NCBI GenBank assembly: GCA_002400405.1
Contig: DHFM01000046.1
Span: forward strand, 1-64,000
Source of the DNA: Candidatus Moranbacteria bacterium UBA4824
GTDB taxonomy: Bacteria; Patescibacteriota; Minisyncoccia; Moranbacterales; UBA2206
Direction: 5' to 3'
Length of the DNA stretch: 64,000 nt
Of this stretch, positions 33,850 through 42,535 are shown in pieces; position 1 is the stretch's first letter, and every line of letters begins with the position of its first letter. A program made the position numbers and the translations under genes. Below the pieces are notes generated by a model, which saw nothing but the letters and a program-made list of their open reading frames with translations, made no database searches and had not been told where the DNA came from.

Positions 33850-34338
33850 CTAAGCCAAGTTAGCTGGCTTAATTACCACCCGCCTATCTTCTCCTTCGCC
33901 GATACTTTCAGTTTGAATTTGATCATTTTTAGCCAGTTCCATATGCACAAGCCTTCTTTCATAGGGCGACATTGGTCGCATCACGATTGCACGTCCTTCG
34001 CGAAGAGCTGTTTCGGACATATTTTTTGCCAGAGCAAAAACAGATTCATTTTTTTCTTGTCGATAAGAATTAACATCTAAGGTAAAATTGGCTTTGTTTT
34101 CCGTTTTTCCACGAAAAATTATTCTGGCCATATGTTGCAAGGCCTGAAGATTCACTCCATATTGTCCGATTAGATAACTTGATTCTTCTGTTTTAATATT
34201 AAAAACTAATTCTTCCTGCTCTTGATTTTGGGTTTCTATAATCTCAACCTCACAAGAAAATCCCATTTTTAAAACTAATTCTTCAATAGCTTTTTTTATC
34301 TCTTCTTTTATTTCTGGCGTTATATTCTCGTTTTCCAT
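33850..34338 (-). CDS. khpB: KhpB/Jag family RNA-binding protein
   Basis: This small RNA-binding protein (Jag/EloR) is linked to cell elongation and normally encoded beside yidC. The 162 residues contain a KH domain with loop YLIGQYGVNLQAL (about 46-58) and an R3H domain (ALREGRAIVMRPMSPYERRLVHMEL, positions about 110-135). The N-terminal Jag_N domain is absent, as in short versions of the family. It is 14 bases downstream of yidC in the conserved rpmH-rnpA-yidC-jag order. Confidence 0.92.
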   Translation of the reverse strand: MENENITPEIKEEIKKAIEELVLKMGFSCEVEIIETQNQEQEELVFNIKTEESSYLIGQYGVNLQALQHMARIIFRGKTENKANFTLDVNSYRQEKNESVFALAKNMSETALREGRAIVMRPMSPYERRLVHMELAKNDQIQTESIGEGEDRRVVIKPANLA

Positions 34339-34352
34339 ATTATTTAAAAATA

Positions 34353-35114
34353 TTAACTATTAGTCTTTTCTTTTTCTAATACTTTCGTCTGCTGAATTAT
34401 AGCAAAAATCGTTGAAACAAGCCAATAGAGAGCCAGGCCGGCCGGAAATTTTATCCCAATAAACAAGGTCAGAATCGGCCCAAGATACATCATTTGTTTT
34501 GACATTATCTGCGACATATCCGGCTGAGCATTTTTATTTTGCACAGCCATCTTAGGTATCATCATCTTTATTTGCACATATTGAGCCAGAGCTGCCAAAA
34601 CAATAAGAATTATTTGAGGAACAACTCTAATATTTAACTGACTAAAGTCAATAGTTTTGGAAAGATCAATAATTCCCAAGAAATATTGATTAATTTGTCC
34701 TGGGTTTGAAATAAATGAATATAATTCTTTTGGATCTACCAGTAATCCTGCCTTAGAAATATTAAATAATACTTGGTAGATAGCAATTAGAAAAATAAGT
34801 TGGAAAATTGTGGGCAAGCAACCAGAAAAAGGGTTAGTTTTATTTGTTTTATAAAATTCCATCAAGGCTCGGCTTTGCTTTTCCTTATCATTTTTATGTT
34901 TTTCTTGAATTTCCTTGATTTTTGGTTGCATTTCCTGCATTTTTTTCTGCGACTGAATTTGCTTTTTACTCAGTGGGATTAAAAGAAACTTCAAAACCAA
35001 AGTCACCACAATGATCGCTATGCCGAAATCATGTAGTGGGATAATATTATAAATAAAGATAAGAAAGTTATAAATTGGCCTATAAACAGTTTCCCCAAAT
35101 AAAAAAGATATCAT
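34353..35114 (-). CDS. yidC: Membrane protein insertase YidC (Oxa1 family)
   Basis: Inserts proteins into the cytoplasmic membrane with or without Sec. At 253 residues it is the short, Gram-positive-type form without the large periplasmic domain. The core shows IPLSKKQIQSQKKMQEMQPK (about 46-65), a charged cytoplasmic hairpin, and three further TM helices, with PAGLALYWLVSTIFAIIQQ near 220-240. There is no lipobox at the N-terminus. It lies between rnpA and khpB. Confidence 0.94.
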   Translation of the reverse strand: MISFLFGETVYRPIYNFLIFIYNIIPLHDFGIAIIVVTLVLKFLLIPLSKKQIQSQKKMQEMQPKIKEIQEKHKNDKEKQSRALMEFYKTNKTNPFSGCLPTIFQLIFLIAIYQVLFNISKAGLLVDPKELYSFISNPGQINQYFLGIIDLSKTIDFSQLNIRVVPQIILIVLAALAQYVQIKMMIPKMAVQNKNAQPDMSQIMSKQMMYLGPILTLFIGIKFPAGLALYWLVSTIFAIIQQTKVLEKEKTNS

Positions 35115-35132
35115 ATATACTGTGCAAATTAA

Positions 35133-35474
35133 TTATATTAGTTTTGCTTTTTTTAATACTTCCAAAAGACTGTTTTTCAACTCTTGACTGGAAAATTCTT
35201 TTTTAGTCTTTTTTTTCACAGAAATCACCGCGTCATAACCTTTTTTGATATTTTTTATCTCTTTTCTGACTATTTCTCGTAATTGACGCTTTATTCTGTT
35301 TCTTACTACAGCCTTAGGGGAGAATTTAATTCCAATAGAAAAGCCTATTCGGGTTTTTTTAAGATTATTCTCCCTTATTTTCAAAAAAATATCCTCGGAA
35401 GAAAAAGAACCGCCAAAGCGATAGACTAATTCAAAATCTTTTGCTTCTAAGAGTCTGTTTTCAACAGGAAGCAT
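35133..35474 (-). CDS. rnpA: Ribonuclease P protein component
   Basis: Protein subunit of RNase P, which matures tRNA 5' ends with an RNA partner not seen here. The start at 35474 (MLPVENRLLEAKDFELVYRFG) is chosen. It matches the family's opening and lies 4 bases after rpmH, whereas a longer frame from 35537 would overlap rpmH. The 113 residues contain the signature RIGFSIGIKFSPKAVVRNRIKRQLREIVR (about 47-75), with the RNR motif. Confidence 0.94.
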   Translation of the reverse strand: MLPVENRLLEAKDFELVYRFGGSFSSEDIFLKIRENNLKKTRIGFSIGIKFSPKAVVRNRIKRQLREIVRKEIKNIKKGYDAVISVKKKTKKEFSSQELKNSLLEVLKKAKLI

Positions 35475-35478
35475 AAAT

Positions 35479-35613
35479 TTATACTGATAGTTTTTTTCGA
35501 CCAGCCTGTCTTCTTCTTTTGAGGACAGCTTTCCCATTTTTAGTGCTGTTTCTTTCGATAAAACCGTGTCTTTTTTTTCTTCGACCTGCTTTTGGTTGGT
35601 ATGTTACGCTCAT
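35479..35613 (-). CDS. rpmH: Ribosomal protein bL34
   Basis: Start at 35613 gives 44 residues: [20 protein letters not shown] at the front and [14 protein letters not shown] at the end, the full bL34 pattern. A longer frame from 35670 is not needed. It is the first gene of the leftward rpmH-rnpA-yidC-khpB operon, back to back with dnaA. Confidence 0.95.
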   Translation of the reverse strand: MSVTYQPKAGRRKKRHGFIERNSTKNGKAVLKRRRQAGRKKLSV

Positions 35614-35728
35614 TTTATTATTATTAGTTAATTCAATTAAAATTCTAACAGTTAAAAGACTATAAGTCAATCTATTTATCCCACCCCTATTTACATTTTT
35701 TTTGTTTTATATTATATGTTAATTATAG

Positions 35729-35797
35729 TCATCCACAGTTTGTCAACATCTTTATCCACTTTTTCCCTTAGACTAGCTTTTGTGACTATGTTATACT
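35729..35797 (+). promoter_or_regulatory. dnaA promoter with DnaA-box-like sites
   Basis: TAGACT (35769-35774), 17 bp, and the extended -10 TGTTATACT (hexamer 35792-35797) precede dnaA by about 40 bp. Two near-consensus DnaA boxes, TCATCCACA (35729) and TTATCCACT (35752), lie just upstream and suggest autoregulation. The remainder of 35614-35836 is A+T-rich and may belong to the origin. Confidence 0.65.
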
Positions 35798-35836
35798 TTT
35801 TTTAGTGAAACTTTCTTTATTAATTTAATTAAAAAA

Positions 35837-37213
35837 ATGACCAACGAGGAACTTTGGCAAACAGCCCTTGGAGAAATAGAGCTTTCTATTTCTAAGGCTA
35901 ATTTTATCACTTGGTTTAAAAACACCTCTATTCTTTCCCTTAAGGACGGCCATGTAGTTATTGGTGTTCCTAATGGTTTTGCCAAAGAATGGCTAGAAAA
36001 CAAATACGATCTCTATATTTTACGCGCCCTAAAAAATATTCAGGGTGATATCAAGTCTGTTTCTTGTATAATTTCCTCCGAACAAATTCAAAATTTTCCA
36101 CAAACCACTAAGGAAATCACCGTGGATGCAGTGCAAGCGCCAAAAAAATCAACTGTTTTTTATGAAAAAAAGCCTCTGATAAGCCAAGAAAATAATTTAA
36201 ATCAAAAATATACCTTTGAAAATTTTGTTATCGGGGGTAGTAATGAACTAGCTCGCGCCGCTTGCTATGCTGTCTCAAAAAGCCTTGGTAATGTCTATAA
36301 TCCGCTATTTATCTATGGTGGAGTAGGATTAGGAAAAACTCACCTCATTCAATCTATTGGCAATGAAGCCCTAAAAATAAACCCTCAAACTCGAGTGAAA
36401 TATATTTCTTCTGAAAGATTTACCAGTGATTTGATAAATTCGATAAAAACTCAAAAAATTCAAGAATTTAAAGAATATTATCAAAAAATAGACCTACTTA
36501 TTATTGATGATATTCAATTTATCTCAGGAAAAGAGAAGACTCAAGAGGAGTTTTTCCATATTTTCAATTATCTCTACCAACTTAATAAACAAATAGTCCT
36601 TTCTAGTGATCGTGCCCCAAAAGCCATTCAAATTCTTGAAGAGAGACTACGCTCACGCTTTGAAGGAGGGATGATTGCTGATGTTTCTAAGCCCGATCTT
36701 GAAACAAGACTTGCTATTCTTAAGATAAAAGCCGCCCAAAATAGAGTAGAGATCACTGAAGAAGCCCTGGAATTTATCGCTACTAACATTAAAAATAATA
36801 TACGCGAGCTTGAAGGAGCCTTAAATAGAGTATCCGTGAGTGCCCAACTTACTAAAAAATCTCTAGATTCAGCTTATACAAAGCAAATTTTATCCGATAT
36901 TATCTCAAGTGGCAAGAAAAAAGGAGTTAATTATAAACATATACTAAAGGCCGTTTCTGATTTTTATGAAATATCTCCCGCTGATTTAGTAGCTAAAAAC
37001 AGAAAAAGAGAGGTAGTAAAACCCCGTCAAATAGCGATGTTTCTTATGAGAACTGAACTTTCTTTCTCTTACCCAGGAATTGGCGATAAATTAGGTGGGC
37101 GAGATCATACTACCGCTATTCATGCTTATGAGAAAATTTCTGAAGCTCTAAAATTTGATGAAAGGCTCAATGAAGAATTAGTTCAAATTAAAGATATTCT
37201 ACACACTATATAG
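35837..37213 (+). CDS. dnaA: Chromosomal replication initiator DnaA
   Basis: DnaA binds oriC boxes and opens the duplex. The 458 residues show an N-terminal domain I (about 1-80), a short linker, an AAA+ core with Walker A GGVGLGKTHL (about 158-167) and Walker B LLIIDDIQF (about 217-225). The C-terminal domain IV has the DNA-binding signature GGRDHTTAIHAYEKI (about 418-432). Start ATG at 35837 follows a recognisable promoter. Divergent from rpmH, as in many bacteria. Confidence 0.98.
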   Translation: MTNEELWQTALGEIELSISKANFITWFKNTSILSLKDGHVVIGVPNGFAKEWLENKYDLYILRALKNIQGDIKSVSCIISSEQIQNFPQTTKEITVDAVQAPKKSTVFYEKKPLISQENNLNQKYTFENFVIGGSNELARAACYAVSKSLGNVYNPLFIYGGVGLGKTHLIQSIGNEALKINPQTRVKYISSERFTSDLINSIKTQKIQEFKEYYQKIDLLIIDDIQFISGKEKTQEEFFHIFNYLYQLNKQIVLSSDRAPKAIQILEERLRSRFEGGMIADVSKPDLETRLAILKIKAAQNRVEITEEALEFIATNIKNNIRELEGALNRVSVSAQLTKKSLDSAYTKQILSDIISSGKKKGVNYKHILKAVSDFYEISPADLVAKNRKREVVKPRQIAMFLMRTELSFSYPGIGDKLGGRDHTTAIHAYEKISEALKFDERLNEELVQIKDILHTI

Positions 37214-37500
37214 TTAATTTCCTGCATAACCTGTGGATAAATATACTATAAACATCCTTATAACTATGTGCCTAGAATATTAAGAATCCTGTTTTTAATC
37301 TGAAATATTTCTAAAATATATTTTTATTAAATAAATTATACCCCCTATAAAACACTCCATAAAAACACTTATCCAGTTATTATCCACACATATTTAGTTT
37401 TATATAAAGCAAAAAACAAGCTTATCCACTATTATTTTACTCTCTAATAATAGTAATAACATTATATTATTAATAATAAATTAAATACTAAATAAAAAAT
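37214..37500. other. Probable replication origin oriC
   Basis: The dnaA-dnaN gap holds DnaA boxes: a reverse TGTGGATAA (37232-37240), TTATCCAGT (37369-37377), a perfect TTATCCACA (37380-37388) and TTATCCACT (37422-37430). It ends in a 70-bp stretch almost free of G and C (37431-37500) with TAATAGTAATAAC, a plausible unwinding element. Position next to dnaA, with weaker boxes also upstream of dnaA, supports a bipartite origin. Confidence 0.85.
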
Positions 37501-38658
37501 ATGAAATTAATTTGTACAGGAGAAAATTTAAAGAAAGCAGTTTTTAATTGTGAAAGAGTAGTTTCAAAGAAAAATACTCTTCCTATACTAAATAATATTC
37601 TTTTTGAAACAGAAAAAGGAGGGTTAAAATTATCTGCGACTAATTTAGAAATTGGAGTTTCTTCTAAAATTGGAGCAAAAATAGAAAAAGAAGGGCGAAT
37701 AACTATTCCCGCAAAACTAATTAGTAATTTTTCTAATAATCTTTCGGGTAATGAAAATATCTCCCTTGAACTTGTAGATAATAATTTAAAAATAAAAAGT
37801 GGGATAAATAAAGCTATAATAAAAGGAATTTCTGCAGAAGATTTTCCTCTTTTACCTCTTCGAAAAACCGAATATCTATTAGATATACCTATATTAAATT
37901 TAAAAATGGCTATTTTAAAAGTTATGCCAGCAGTAGCTTTTAATGAATCACGTCAAGAACTTACCGGAATTAATCTTATTTTAAGAGAAAAAGAACTCAT
38001 TTTTGCTGCTACAGATAGTTTTCGTCTTTCAGAATGTCAGATTAAGTTAAATGAAATTGATAAAAATATTGAAAATTACAATATTTTTATTGAAAAAAAT
38101 GAAAATGTTATTATTCCCGCAAATGTTTTAGTGGAGTTAAATCGGATATTAGCGTCGGATGCAAATAATAAAGTAAAAATAACTATTGAAGAGGGACAAA
38201 TATTTTTTGAAGTAGATGGTATTAAATTAGTCTCACGGCTTATAAATGGGAAATATCCTGAATATAAACATATAATGCCGGCGGAATATAAAACGAGAAT
38301 AGTGGGAGAAAAACAGATTTTGCAAAATGCTATTAGGATGGCAAGTGTTTTTTCCTTAAGTGGATCAAATGAGATAACGCTCAAAATTAACCAAGAAGAA
38401 GGAAAAATTTTTATACTATCTTCCAGTGCTGAAGTTGGGGAAAACTCAACTGAACTTAAATTTGACATTACAGGACCATCTCAGGAAGTTGTTTTTAATG
38501 CTAAATATCTTTTAGATGGAATTAATGCTACTACCACTTCCCAAGTGGCAATTTTGCTAAACAGCGAAGCTACGCCTGTGGCAGTTCGTGAAATAAATGA
38601 AAAATCCGGAGAGGTTTTGGAAGATTTTACCTATATTGTGATGCCGATAAAAAACTAA
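37501..38658 (+). CDS. dnaN: DNA polymerase III beta subunit (sliding clamp)
   Basis: The ring-shaped processivity clamp of the replicative polymerase. At 385 residues it is slightly longer than usual (about 366-380), with three repeated clamp domains. Typical opening (MKLICTGENLKKAVFNCERV), the peptide-pocket region LVSRLINGKYPEYKHIMP (about 241-258), and the terminal YIVMPIKN, which matches the normal ..VMPMR ending. It follows the origin, 287 bp after dnaA. Confidence 0.97.
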   Translation: MKLICTGENLKKAVFNCERVVSKKNTLPILNNILFETEKGGLKLSATNLEIGVSSKIGAKIEKEGRITIPAKLISNFSNNLSGNENISLELVDNNLKIKSGINKAIIKGISAEDFPLLPLRKTEYLLDIPILNLKMAILKVMPAVAFNESRQELTGINLILREKELIFAATDSFRLSECQIKLNEIDKNIENYNIFIEKNENVIIPANVLVELNRILASDANNKVKITIEEGQIFFEVDGIKLVSRLINGKYPEYKHIMPAEYKTRIVGEKQILQNAIRMASVFSLSGSNEITLKINQEEGKIFILSSSAEVGENSTELKFDITGPSQEVVFNAKYLLDGINATTTSQVAILLNSEATPVAVREINEKSGEVLEDFTYIVMPIKN

Positions 38659-38661
38659 AAA

Positions 38662-38695
38662 CATGAAACATATAGCATGAAACATGAAACAGAAG
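38662..38695. repeat. Repeat J (catgaaacat) reaching into trxB
   Basis: AACATGAAACATATAGCATG and the following AACATGAAAC are near-direct repeats. They span the dnaN-trxB gap and supply the first codons of trxB. A related cluster is at 55917-55998. Confidence 0.6.
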
Positions 38696-39624
38696 GTAAA
38701 ATTCTTGATTTAATAATAATTGGTGCGGGGCCGGCGGGGCTTAGTGCTTCAATTTATGCTTCGCGTTATGGAGTGCAACATAAAATTGTGGGCGCGCTTT
38801 TAGGTGGACAAATTAGTGAGACACATAAAATTGACAATTATCCAGGAATGGAAGATATGAGCGGATTTGAATTTAGTCAAAAATGGGGAAATCACGCTAA
38901 AAAATATGGGGTGGAAATTTTGCCAAACATGGTGGAAAAAATAAACAAAGAAGAGGATACTTTTTCTATAACTCTCGCGGATAAAAATATTTTGCGCTCA
39001 AAAACAATTCTTTTGGCTACTGGGACAAAAAAAAGAAAATTAAATATTATTGGCGAAAAAGAATTTATTGGAAAAGGTGTGTCATATTGCGCTACTTGTG
39101 ATGGATTTTTTTATAAAAATAAAATCGTGGGCGTAATTGGTGGATCAGATAGCGCGGCGACCGCTACATTATATCTAGCGGATTTAGCGCAGAAAGTTTA
39201 TTTAATTTATCGAAAAGCTGAATTACGTGCTGAACCATTTTGGGTAAATTTAATTTTAAAAAATCCAAAAATAGAAGTGCTTTATGAAATAAATGTGGTG
39301 GAAATTTTAGGCCAACAAAAATTGGAAAAAGTAAAACTAGACCGAGAATATAAAAACTCAAAAGAGCTAAATTTGGATGGACTTTTTATCGAAGCTGGCT
39401 CAGATCCGGCGACGGAATATTTTAGTGAACTAAGAATTGAATTAGATGAAAGCGGTTATATTAAAATTCAAAAAAATGGTGCGACAAATGTGGCAGGAGT
39501 TTTTTCAGCCGGCGACATCACAGATGGTTCCGACAAATTCCGCCAAGTCATCACCGCTGCTTCCGAGGGTGCAATCTCCGCGCGCGCTATTTATGATTTT
39601 CTTAAGAAAAATAAAATGCAATAA
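38677..39624 (+). CDS. trxB: Thioredoxin reductase-like flavoprotein
   Basis: NAD(P)H- and FAD-dependent disulfide reductase. The 315 residues have the FAD motif IIGAGPAGLSASIYA (about 14-28), the redox pair CATC (about 137-140), the NAD(P)H motif GVIGGSDSAATATLYLA (about 151-167), and the C-terminal FAD motif VFSAGDITDG (about 276-285). All active elements are intact. The first residues MKHETEG come from a dispersed CATGAAACAT repeat, so the original start may be a little further in. It follows dnaN by 18 bases. Confidence 0.93.
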   Translation: MKHETEGKILDLIIIGAGPAGLSASIYASRYGVQHKIVGALLGGQISETHKIDNYPGMEDMSGFEFSQKWGNHAKKYGVEILPNMVEKINKEEDTFSITLADKNILRSKTILLATGTKKRKLNIIGEKEFIGKGVSYCATCDGFFYKNKIVGVIGGSDSAATATLYLADLAQKVYLIYRKAELRAEPFWVNLILKNPKIEVLYEINVVEILGQQKLEKVKLDREYKNSKELNLDGLFIEAGSDPATEYFSELRIELDESGYIKIQKNGATNVAGVFSAGDITDGSDKFRQVITAASEGAISARAIYDFLKKNKMQ

Positions 39625-39801
39625 AATTTTTATGATGCAATATTATTAACAAAAATGTTAACAATTATGCATCATTAAAATAATTTGCAATAATCAATAT
39701 TATATACACATAGAAAGTGGTTATGGGGTTTGAATATTTTTTTGATTTTTTCTTCGTATAGAAGTTATTGGCTTAATTGAGCCTGTTTTGATGAAAAAAG
39801 A

Positions 39802-39857
39802 TTGACAAAAAAGTTGGTGTTTGATATAATAATGTCATAAATCATAAAAATTTATGA
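39802..39857 (+). promoter_or_regulatory. Promoter and operator of the first AbiE pair
   Basis: TTGACA (39802-39807), 17 bp, TATAAT (39825-39830) is a full consensus promoter. It is followed at once by the inverted repeat TCATAAAT / ATTTATGA (39835-39842 and 39850-39857) just before the start codon. This suits the negative autoregulation known for AbiEi-type antitoxins. The rest of 39625-39866 holds a hairpin ATGATGCA/TGCATCAT near 39634-39675. Confidence 0.78.
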
Positions 39858-39866
39858 ATTACGACA

Positions 39867-40496
39867 ATGAATTATATTGAATTTAGGCAAAAAATGGAGG
39901 AATTTCCGCTTTTTAGCACAAAAGAATTGCGATTAATTTTGGGAGCTGAATTTAAGCGGTCATTTCTGAATAATCTGGAAAATTGGAAGAAAAAAGAGTA
40001 TCTTTTGCAACTCAGAAAAGGCTTATATTTACTGGGTTATCTAAAACATGCAGTCGATCCAATGATTTTGGCTTCAAAGATTTATGCGCCTTCCTATGTG
40101 AGCCTAGAAACGGCCTTGGGGTATTATGGAATTATTCCAGAAGCGGTTTTCACCACCACCTGCGTGACCAGTCGAGAAACAAAAGATTTTTTCAATGATT
40201 TTGGAAAATTTACTTTTCGCAAAATTAAAAAAACAGCTTTTGGTGGATATGAAACAATTCAAAAAAGAGAATTCGGAATTTCATTTAATTTGGCTTTGCC
40301 GGAAAAGGCCTTGGTGGATTTTTTTTATCTGAATAAGAATATTTTAGATGGTAGTCAGCTTCAATTTGAGAGTTATCGATTCAGTGATGATTTTAGATAT
40401 GATAAAAATAAACTGATGAGATTTGCCAAAGCTTTTGAGAATAAAAAAGTTTTGGAATTAACTAATAATTTTATTAAATTTTATGTTGCCGGATAA
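39867..40496 (+). CDS. AbiEi-like antitoxin / transcriptional regulator
   Basis: Antitoxin half of a type IV toxin-antitoxin (AbiE) system; it neutralises the nucleotidyltransferase toxin and represses the operon. The 209 residues contain an N-terminal winged-helix region (FSTKELRLILG..LRKGLYLLG, about 17-60). The middle part has APSYVSLETALGYYGIIPEAV (positions about 76-96) and the late motif LALPEKALVDFFYLN, all typical for the family. It overlaps the toxin gene by 14 bases, so the two are co-translated. A consensus promoter with an inverted repeat lies just upstream. Confidence 0.85.
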   Translation: MNYIEFRQKMEEFPLFSTKELRLILGAEFKRSFLNNLENWKKKEYLLQLRKGLYLLGYLKHAVDPMILASKIYAPSYVSLETALGYYGIIPEAVFTTTCVTSRETKDFFNDFGKFTFRKIKKTAFGGYETIQKREFGISFNLALPEKALVDFFYLNKNILDGSQLQFESYRFSDDFRYDKNKLMRFAKAFENKKVLELTNNFIKFYVAG

Positions 40497-41280
40497 AAAA
40501 TATTTTAGGGATTATTGTCAAGAGAAAAACATTCCTTGGCGAGAAAGAGATATTCTGAGAGAATATTTGCAAACGCAAATTCTCAAAGTTCTTTCAATGA
40601 GTGAATTTAATGACGCAGTTTCTTTTCTAGGCGGGACTAGTCTGCGTTTTATTCATAATATCGAAAGATTCTCTGAGGATTTGGATTTTGATTTATTGAA
40701 AAAAGAAAATTTTGATATCAATCAAATGGGCAAAGAGATTGCTGGAAAGCTGGAGCTTTTAGGATTTAGTTTGGATACAAAAATCAAGACGACAGACAAT
40801 ATTTATATTATTTATTTTAAATTTAAGAACGTTTTGCAAGAATTTGGGTTTAATGTTCAGGAGAATGAAAAAATAACTATCAAATTCGAAATTGATTTTG
40901 ATCCATATAAAAATATCAAATTTGAAACAAAATTTGTGGATAGTTTTGGAGAAAGATTTCCAATTTTGATTAATACTTTACCCACGCTTTTTGCGCAAAA
41001 AATTATCGCTCTGAAATTTAGACCCTATCAAAAAGGGCGGGATTTCTATGATCTAGTTTGGTTTTTGGCGCAAAAAAACATCGAGCCAAATTATGCAATT
41101 TTTAAGGAGAAAAATATCGATGTAAAAAACAAAAAAGAATTAATTATTGAGCTTGAAAAAATTATTTCCGCTTCTAATTTAGAACAAGCGATTAAAGATG
41201 TTTCACCTTTTATTTTCCAAAGCGAACAAGCTAAATGGATTTTAAGTTTACCAGAATTTATGAAAAATTTTAAAGAGTAA
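40483..41280 (+). CDS. AbiEii-like nucleotidyltransferase toxin
   Basis: A polymerase-beta-like nucleotidyltransferase, the toxin of AbiE systems; relatives modify tRNA 3' ends. The 265 residues carry the core FLGGTSLRFIHNIERFSEDLDFDL (positions about 48-71), with the GGT and the catalytic SEDLDF. A later Lys-rich AQKIIALKFRPYQKGRDFYDLVWFL (about 170-194) is also typical. All catalytic residues are present, so it should be active. A DUF721 gene follows after 5 bases. Confidence 0.88.
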   Translation: MLPDKKYFRDYCQEKNIPWRERDILREYLQTQILKVLSMSEFNDAVSFLGGTSLRFIHNIERFSEDLDFDLLKKENFDINQMGKEIAGKLELLGFSLDTKIKTTDNIYIIYFKFKNVLQEFGFNVQENEKITIKFEIDFDPYKNIKFETKFVDSFGERFPILINTLPTLFAQKIIALKFRPYQKGRDFYDLVWFLAQKNIEPNYAIFKEKNIDVKNKKELIIELEKIISASNLEQAIKDVSPFIFQSEQAKWILSLPEFMKNFKE

Positions 41281-41285
41281 TTATT

Positions 41286-41567
41286 ATGAAATCCCTAAAA
41301 AACCTTTTATACAAAAGAAAAGAGACTAAAAAAATATCCTTAACGGATAAAGATTTTTTCTATATTTTTAATCGAGTTATAAAGGAAGAATTTGGTAATG
41401 TCGGTGCGTCGCGTCTTCAGGCGGATTATTACAAGAATGGGACTATTTTTATAAAACTCACTAGCTCCGCCTGGGCGAGTGAGCTTTTTATGAATAGAAA
41501 TACGATCATTAAAAAAATAAATAAGGAGTTGGGAGAGGGCGCGATAAAAGAAATAAAAATAAAATAG
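41286..41567 (+). CDS. DUF721 (DciA-like) protein
   Basis: A 93-residue protein. The pattern LTSSAWASELFMNRNTIIKKIN matches the core of DUF721, the domain of the replicative-helicase loader DciA, whose genes often sit near dnaA/dnaN. The usual N-terminal helix pair is partly present. A helicase-loader role is inferred from family and place, not shown. It starts 5 bases after the AbiEii toxin gene, so it may be read with the toxin operon, an odd pairing for a possibly essential replication gene. Confidence 0.65.
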   Translation: MKSLKNLLYKRKETKKISLTDKDFFYIFNRVIKEEFGNVGASRLQADYYKNGTIFIKLTSSAWASELFMNRNTIIKKINKELGEGAIKEIKIK

Positions 41568-41615
41568 GGTTTTTTTTATGGTTCTTTAACGAATAGTGTG
41601 TTGAATTTTTAATTG

Positions 41616-41757
41616 TCATTCTGAGCGGAATCGAATCCGTTTAGGATGAGATGTAGTCGAAGAATCTGCTTTGTGGCTTAATTACGTTGACTTACTAAGT
41701 AGATCCTTCGACTGCGTTCGTCGCCTAATCGGCGACTCACTTCGCTCAGGATGACAA
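41616..41757. repeat. Inverted repeat TTGTCATTCTGAGCGGAATC...AGGATGACAA
   Basis: Ends TTGTCATTCTGAGCG and CGCTCAGGATGACAA pair well, with inner GAAGAATCT/AGATCCTTC. The element (about 140 bp) fills much of the gap 41568-41871, where I see no gene. Confidence 0.8.
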
Positions 41758-41897
41758 ACTTCTGTGTTTTTGTGGAAAATCATAAAGGAACTTTTAATTA
41801 AAGCAAAAATTAAACTTATCCACCACACTATTTATTGTAGAGCCTTTTTATTTTGCTGATTTTAAAAAATATTGTATAATAAAAAAAGAAAAAAACA

Positions 41898-41993
41898 ACC
41901 CCATGGAATACGGATGTGTAAAATAATGATAAATAAAAATAAATTCAATTTACAAAATCATTTTATATACATTGTAAAATTATTCCACGGGGT
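41898..41993. repeat. TIR element ACCCCATGGAATA (96 bp)
   Basis: ACCCCATGGAATA and TATTCCACGGGGT pair with one mismatch. The A+T-rich core has its own TTTACAA/TTGTAAA hairpin. The ends recall the CCCC-type elements at 11575, 30382 and 57853. Confidence 0.7.
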
Positions 41994-42012
41994 AAAAAAT
42001 AAAAAATTTATT

Positions 42013-42459
42013 ATGAAAAAGAAAATAAAAACTAAGGATTGGCAAATTGCTCTAATTTATTGGATGCTGGCGGGAATTTTTGCGCCATTTCTATTTAGTG
42101 CAATTTTTGGTCATATCGTAAAAGGTATAGCTAATAATTTTGGAATGATTGTTTGGTTGGCAATCATTGGAGAAACATTGAAATTTTTTCTTGTTTGGAT
42201 AAGTATAATTTATTCAGCAAGATTTATAACCAAAACTTTTATTATAAAAAACAATATAAATATTGTGAGAATTTCCACTTTTATTTTGTGTTTATCTTTG
42301 GTTAGTTTTAGAATATTTTTCTTCGATTCAAGTGATTTAATGGGATATATTTTTTCCCTAATGCATATAATTTCTCTGCTTGTTATAACTCCATTTTTCT
42401 ATTTTTTTAGCAAAAAACAGATTGGCAGTACGGACAAATTGATTGAAAATGAGCCTTAG
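42013..42459 (+). CDS. Small polytopic membrane protein, unknown
   Basis: Start chosen at 42013 (MKKKIKTKDWQIALIYWMLAG), since the longer frame from 41872 runs through a repeat element. The 148 residues contain four hydrophobic helices (about 12-35, 48-72, 85-105, 112-132), short charged loops and a polar tail. I do not recognise a family. It stands alone and ends just before a strong terminator shared with the convergent PBP gene. Confidence 0.6.
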   Translation: MKKKIKTKDWQIALIYWMLAGIFAPFLFSAIFGHIVKGIANNFGMIVWLAIIGETLKFFLVWISIIYSARFITKTFIIKNNINIVRISTFILCLSLVSFRIFFFDSSDLMGYIFSLMHIISLLVITPFFYFFSKKQIGSTDKLIENEP

Positions 42460-42473
42460 GATGAAAACTTGAA

Positions 42474-42516
42474 AACAAAAAACTTCGGAAATCTTCCGAA
42501 GTTTTTTGTTTTTTTA
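42474..42516. terminator. Bidirectional terminator, perfect 17-bp stem
   Basis: AACAAAAAACTTCGGAA and TTCCGAAGTTTTTTGTT pair completely around ATC, with A-run and T-run flanks. It serves the + strand membrane gene and the - strand PBP gene. Confidence 0.92.
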
Positions 42517-42535
42517 AAACCTACATGTTTGCTTT

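Noticed and set aside
35475..35670. Longer starts for rnpA and rpmH
   Set aside because: The longer rnpA frame overlaps rpmH and lacks the family's N-terminal pattern. The extra rpmH residues are not part of bL34.
41457..41490. Palindrome-like stretch CTCACTAGCTCCGCC..GAGTGAG in the DUF721 gene
   Set aside because: The encoded SSAWASELFMN belongs to the conserved DUF721 core, so it is not a repeat insertion.
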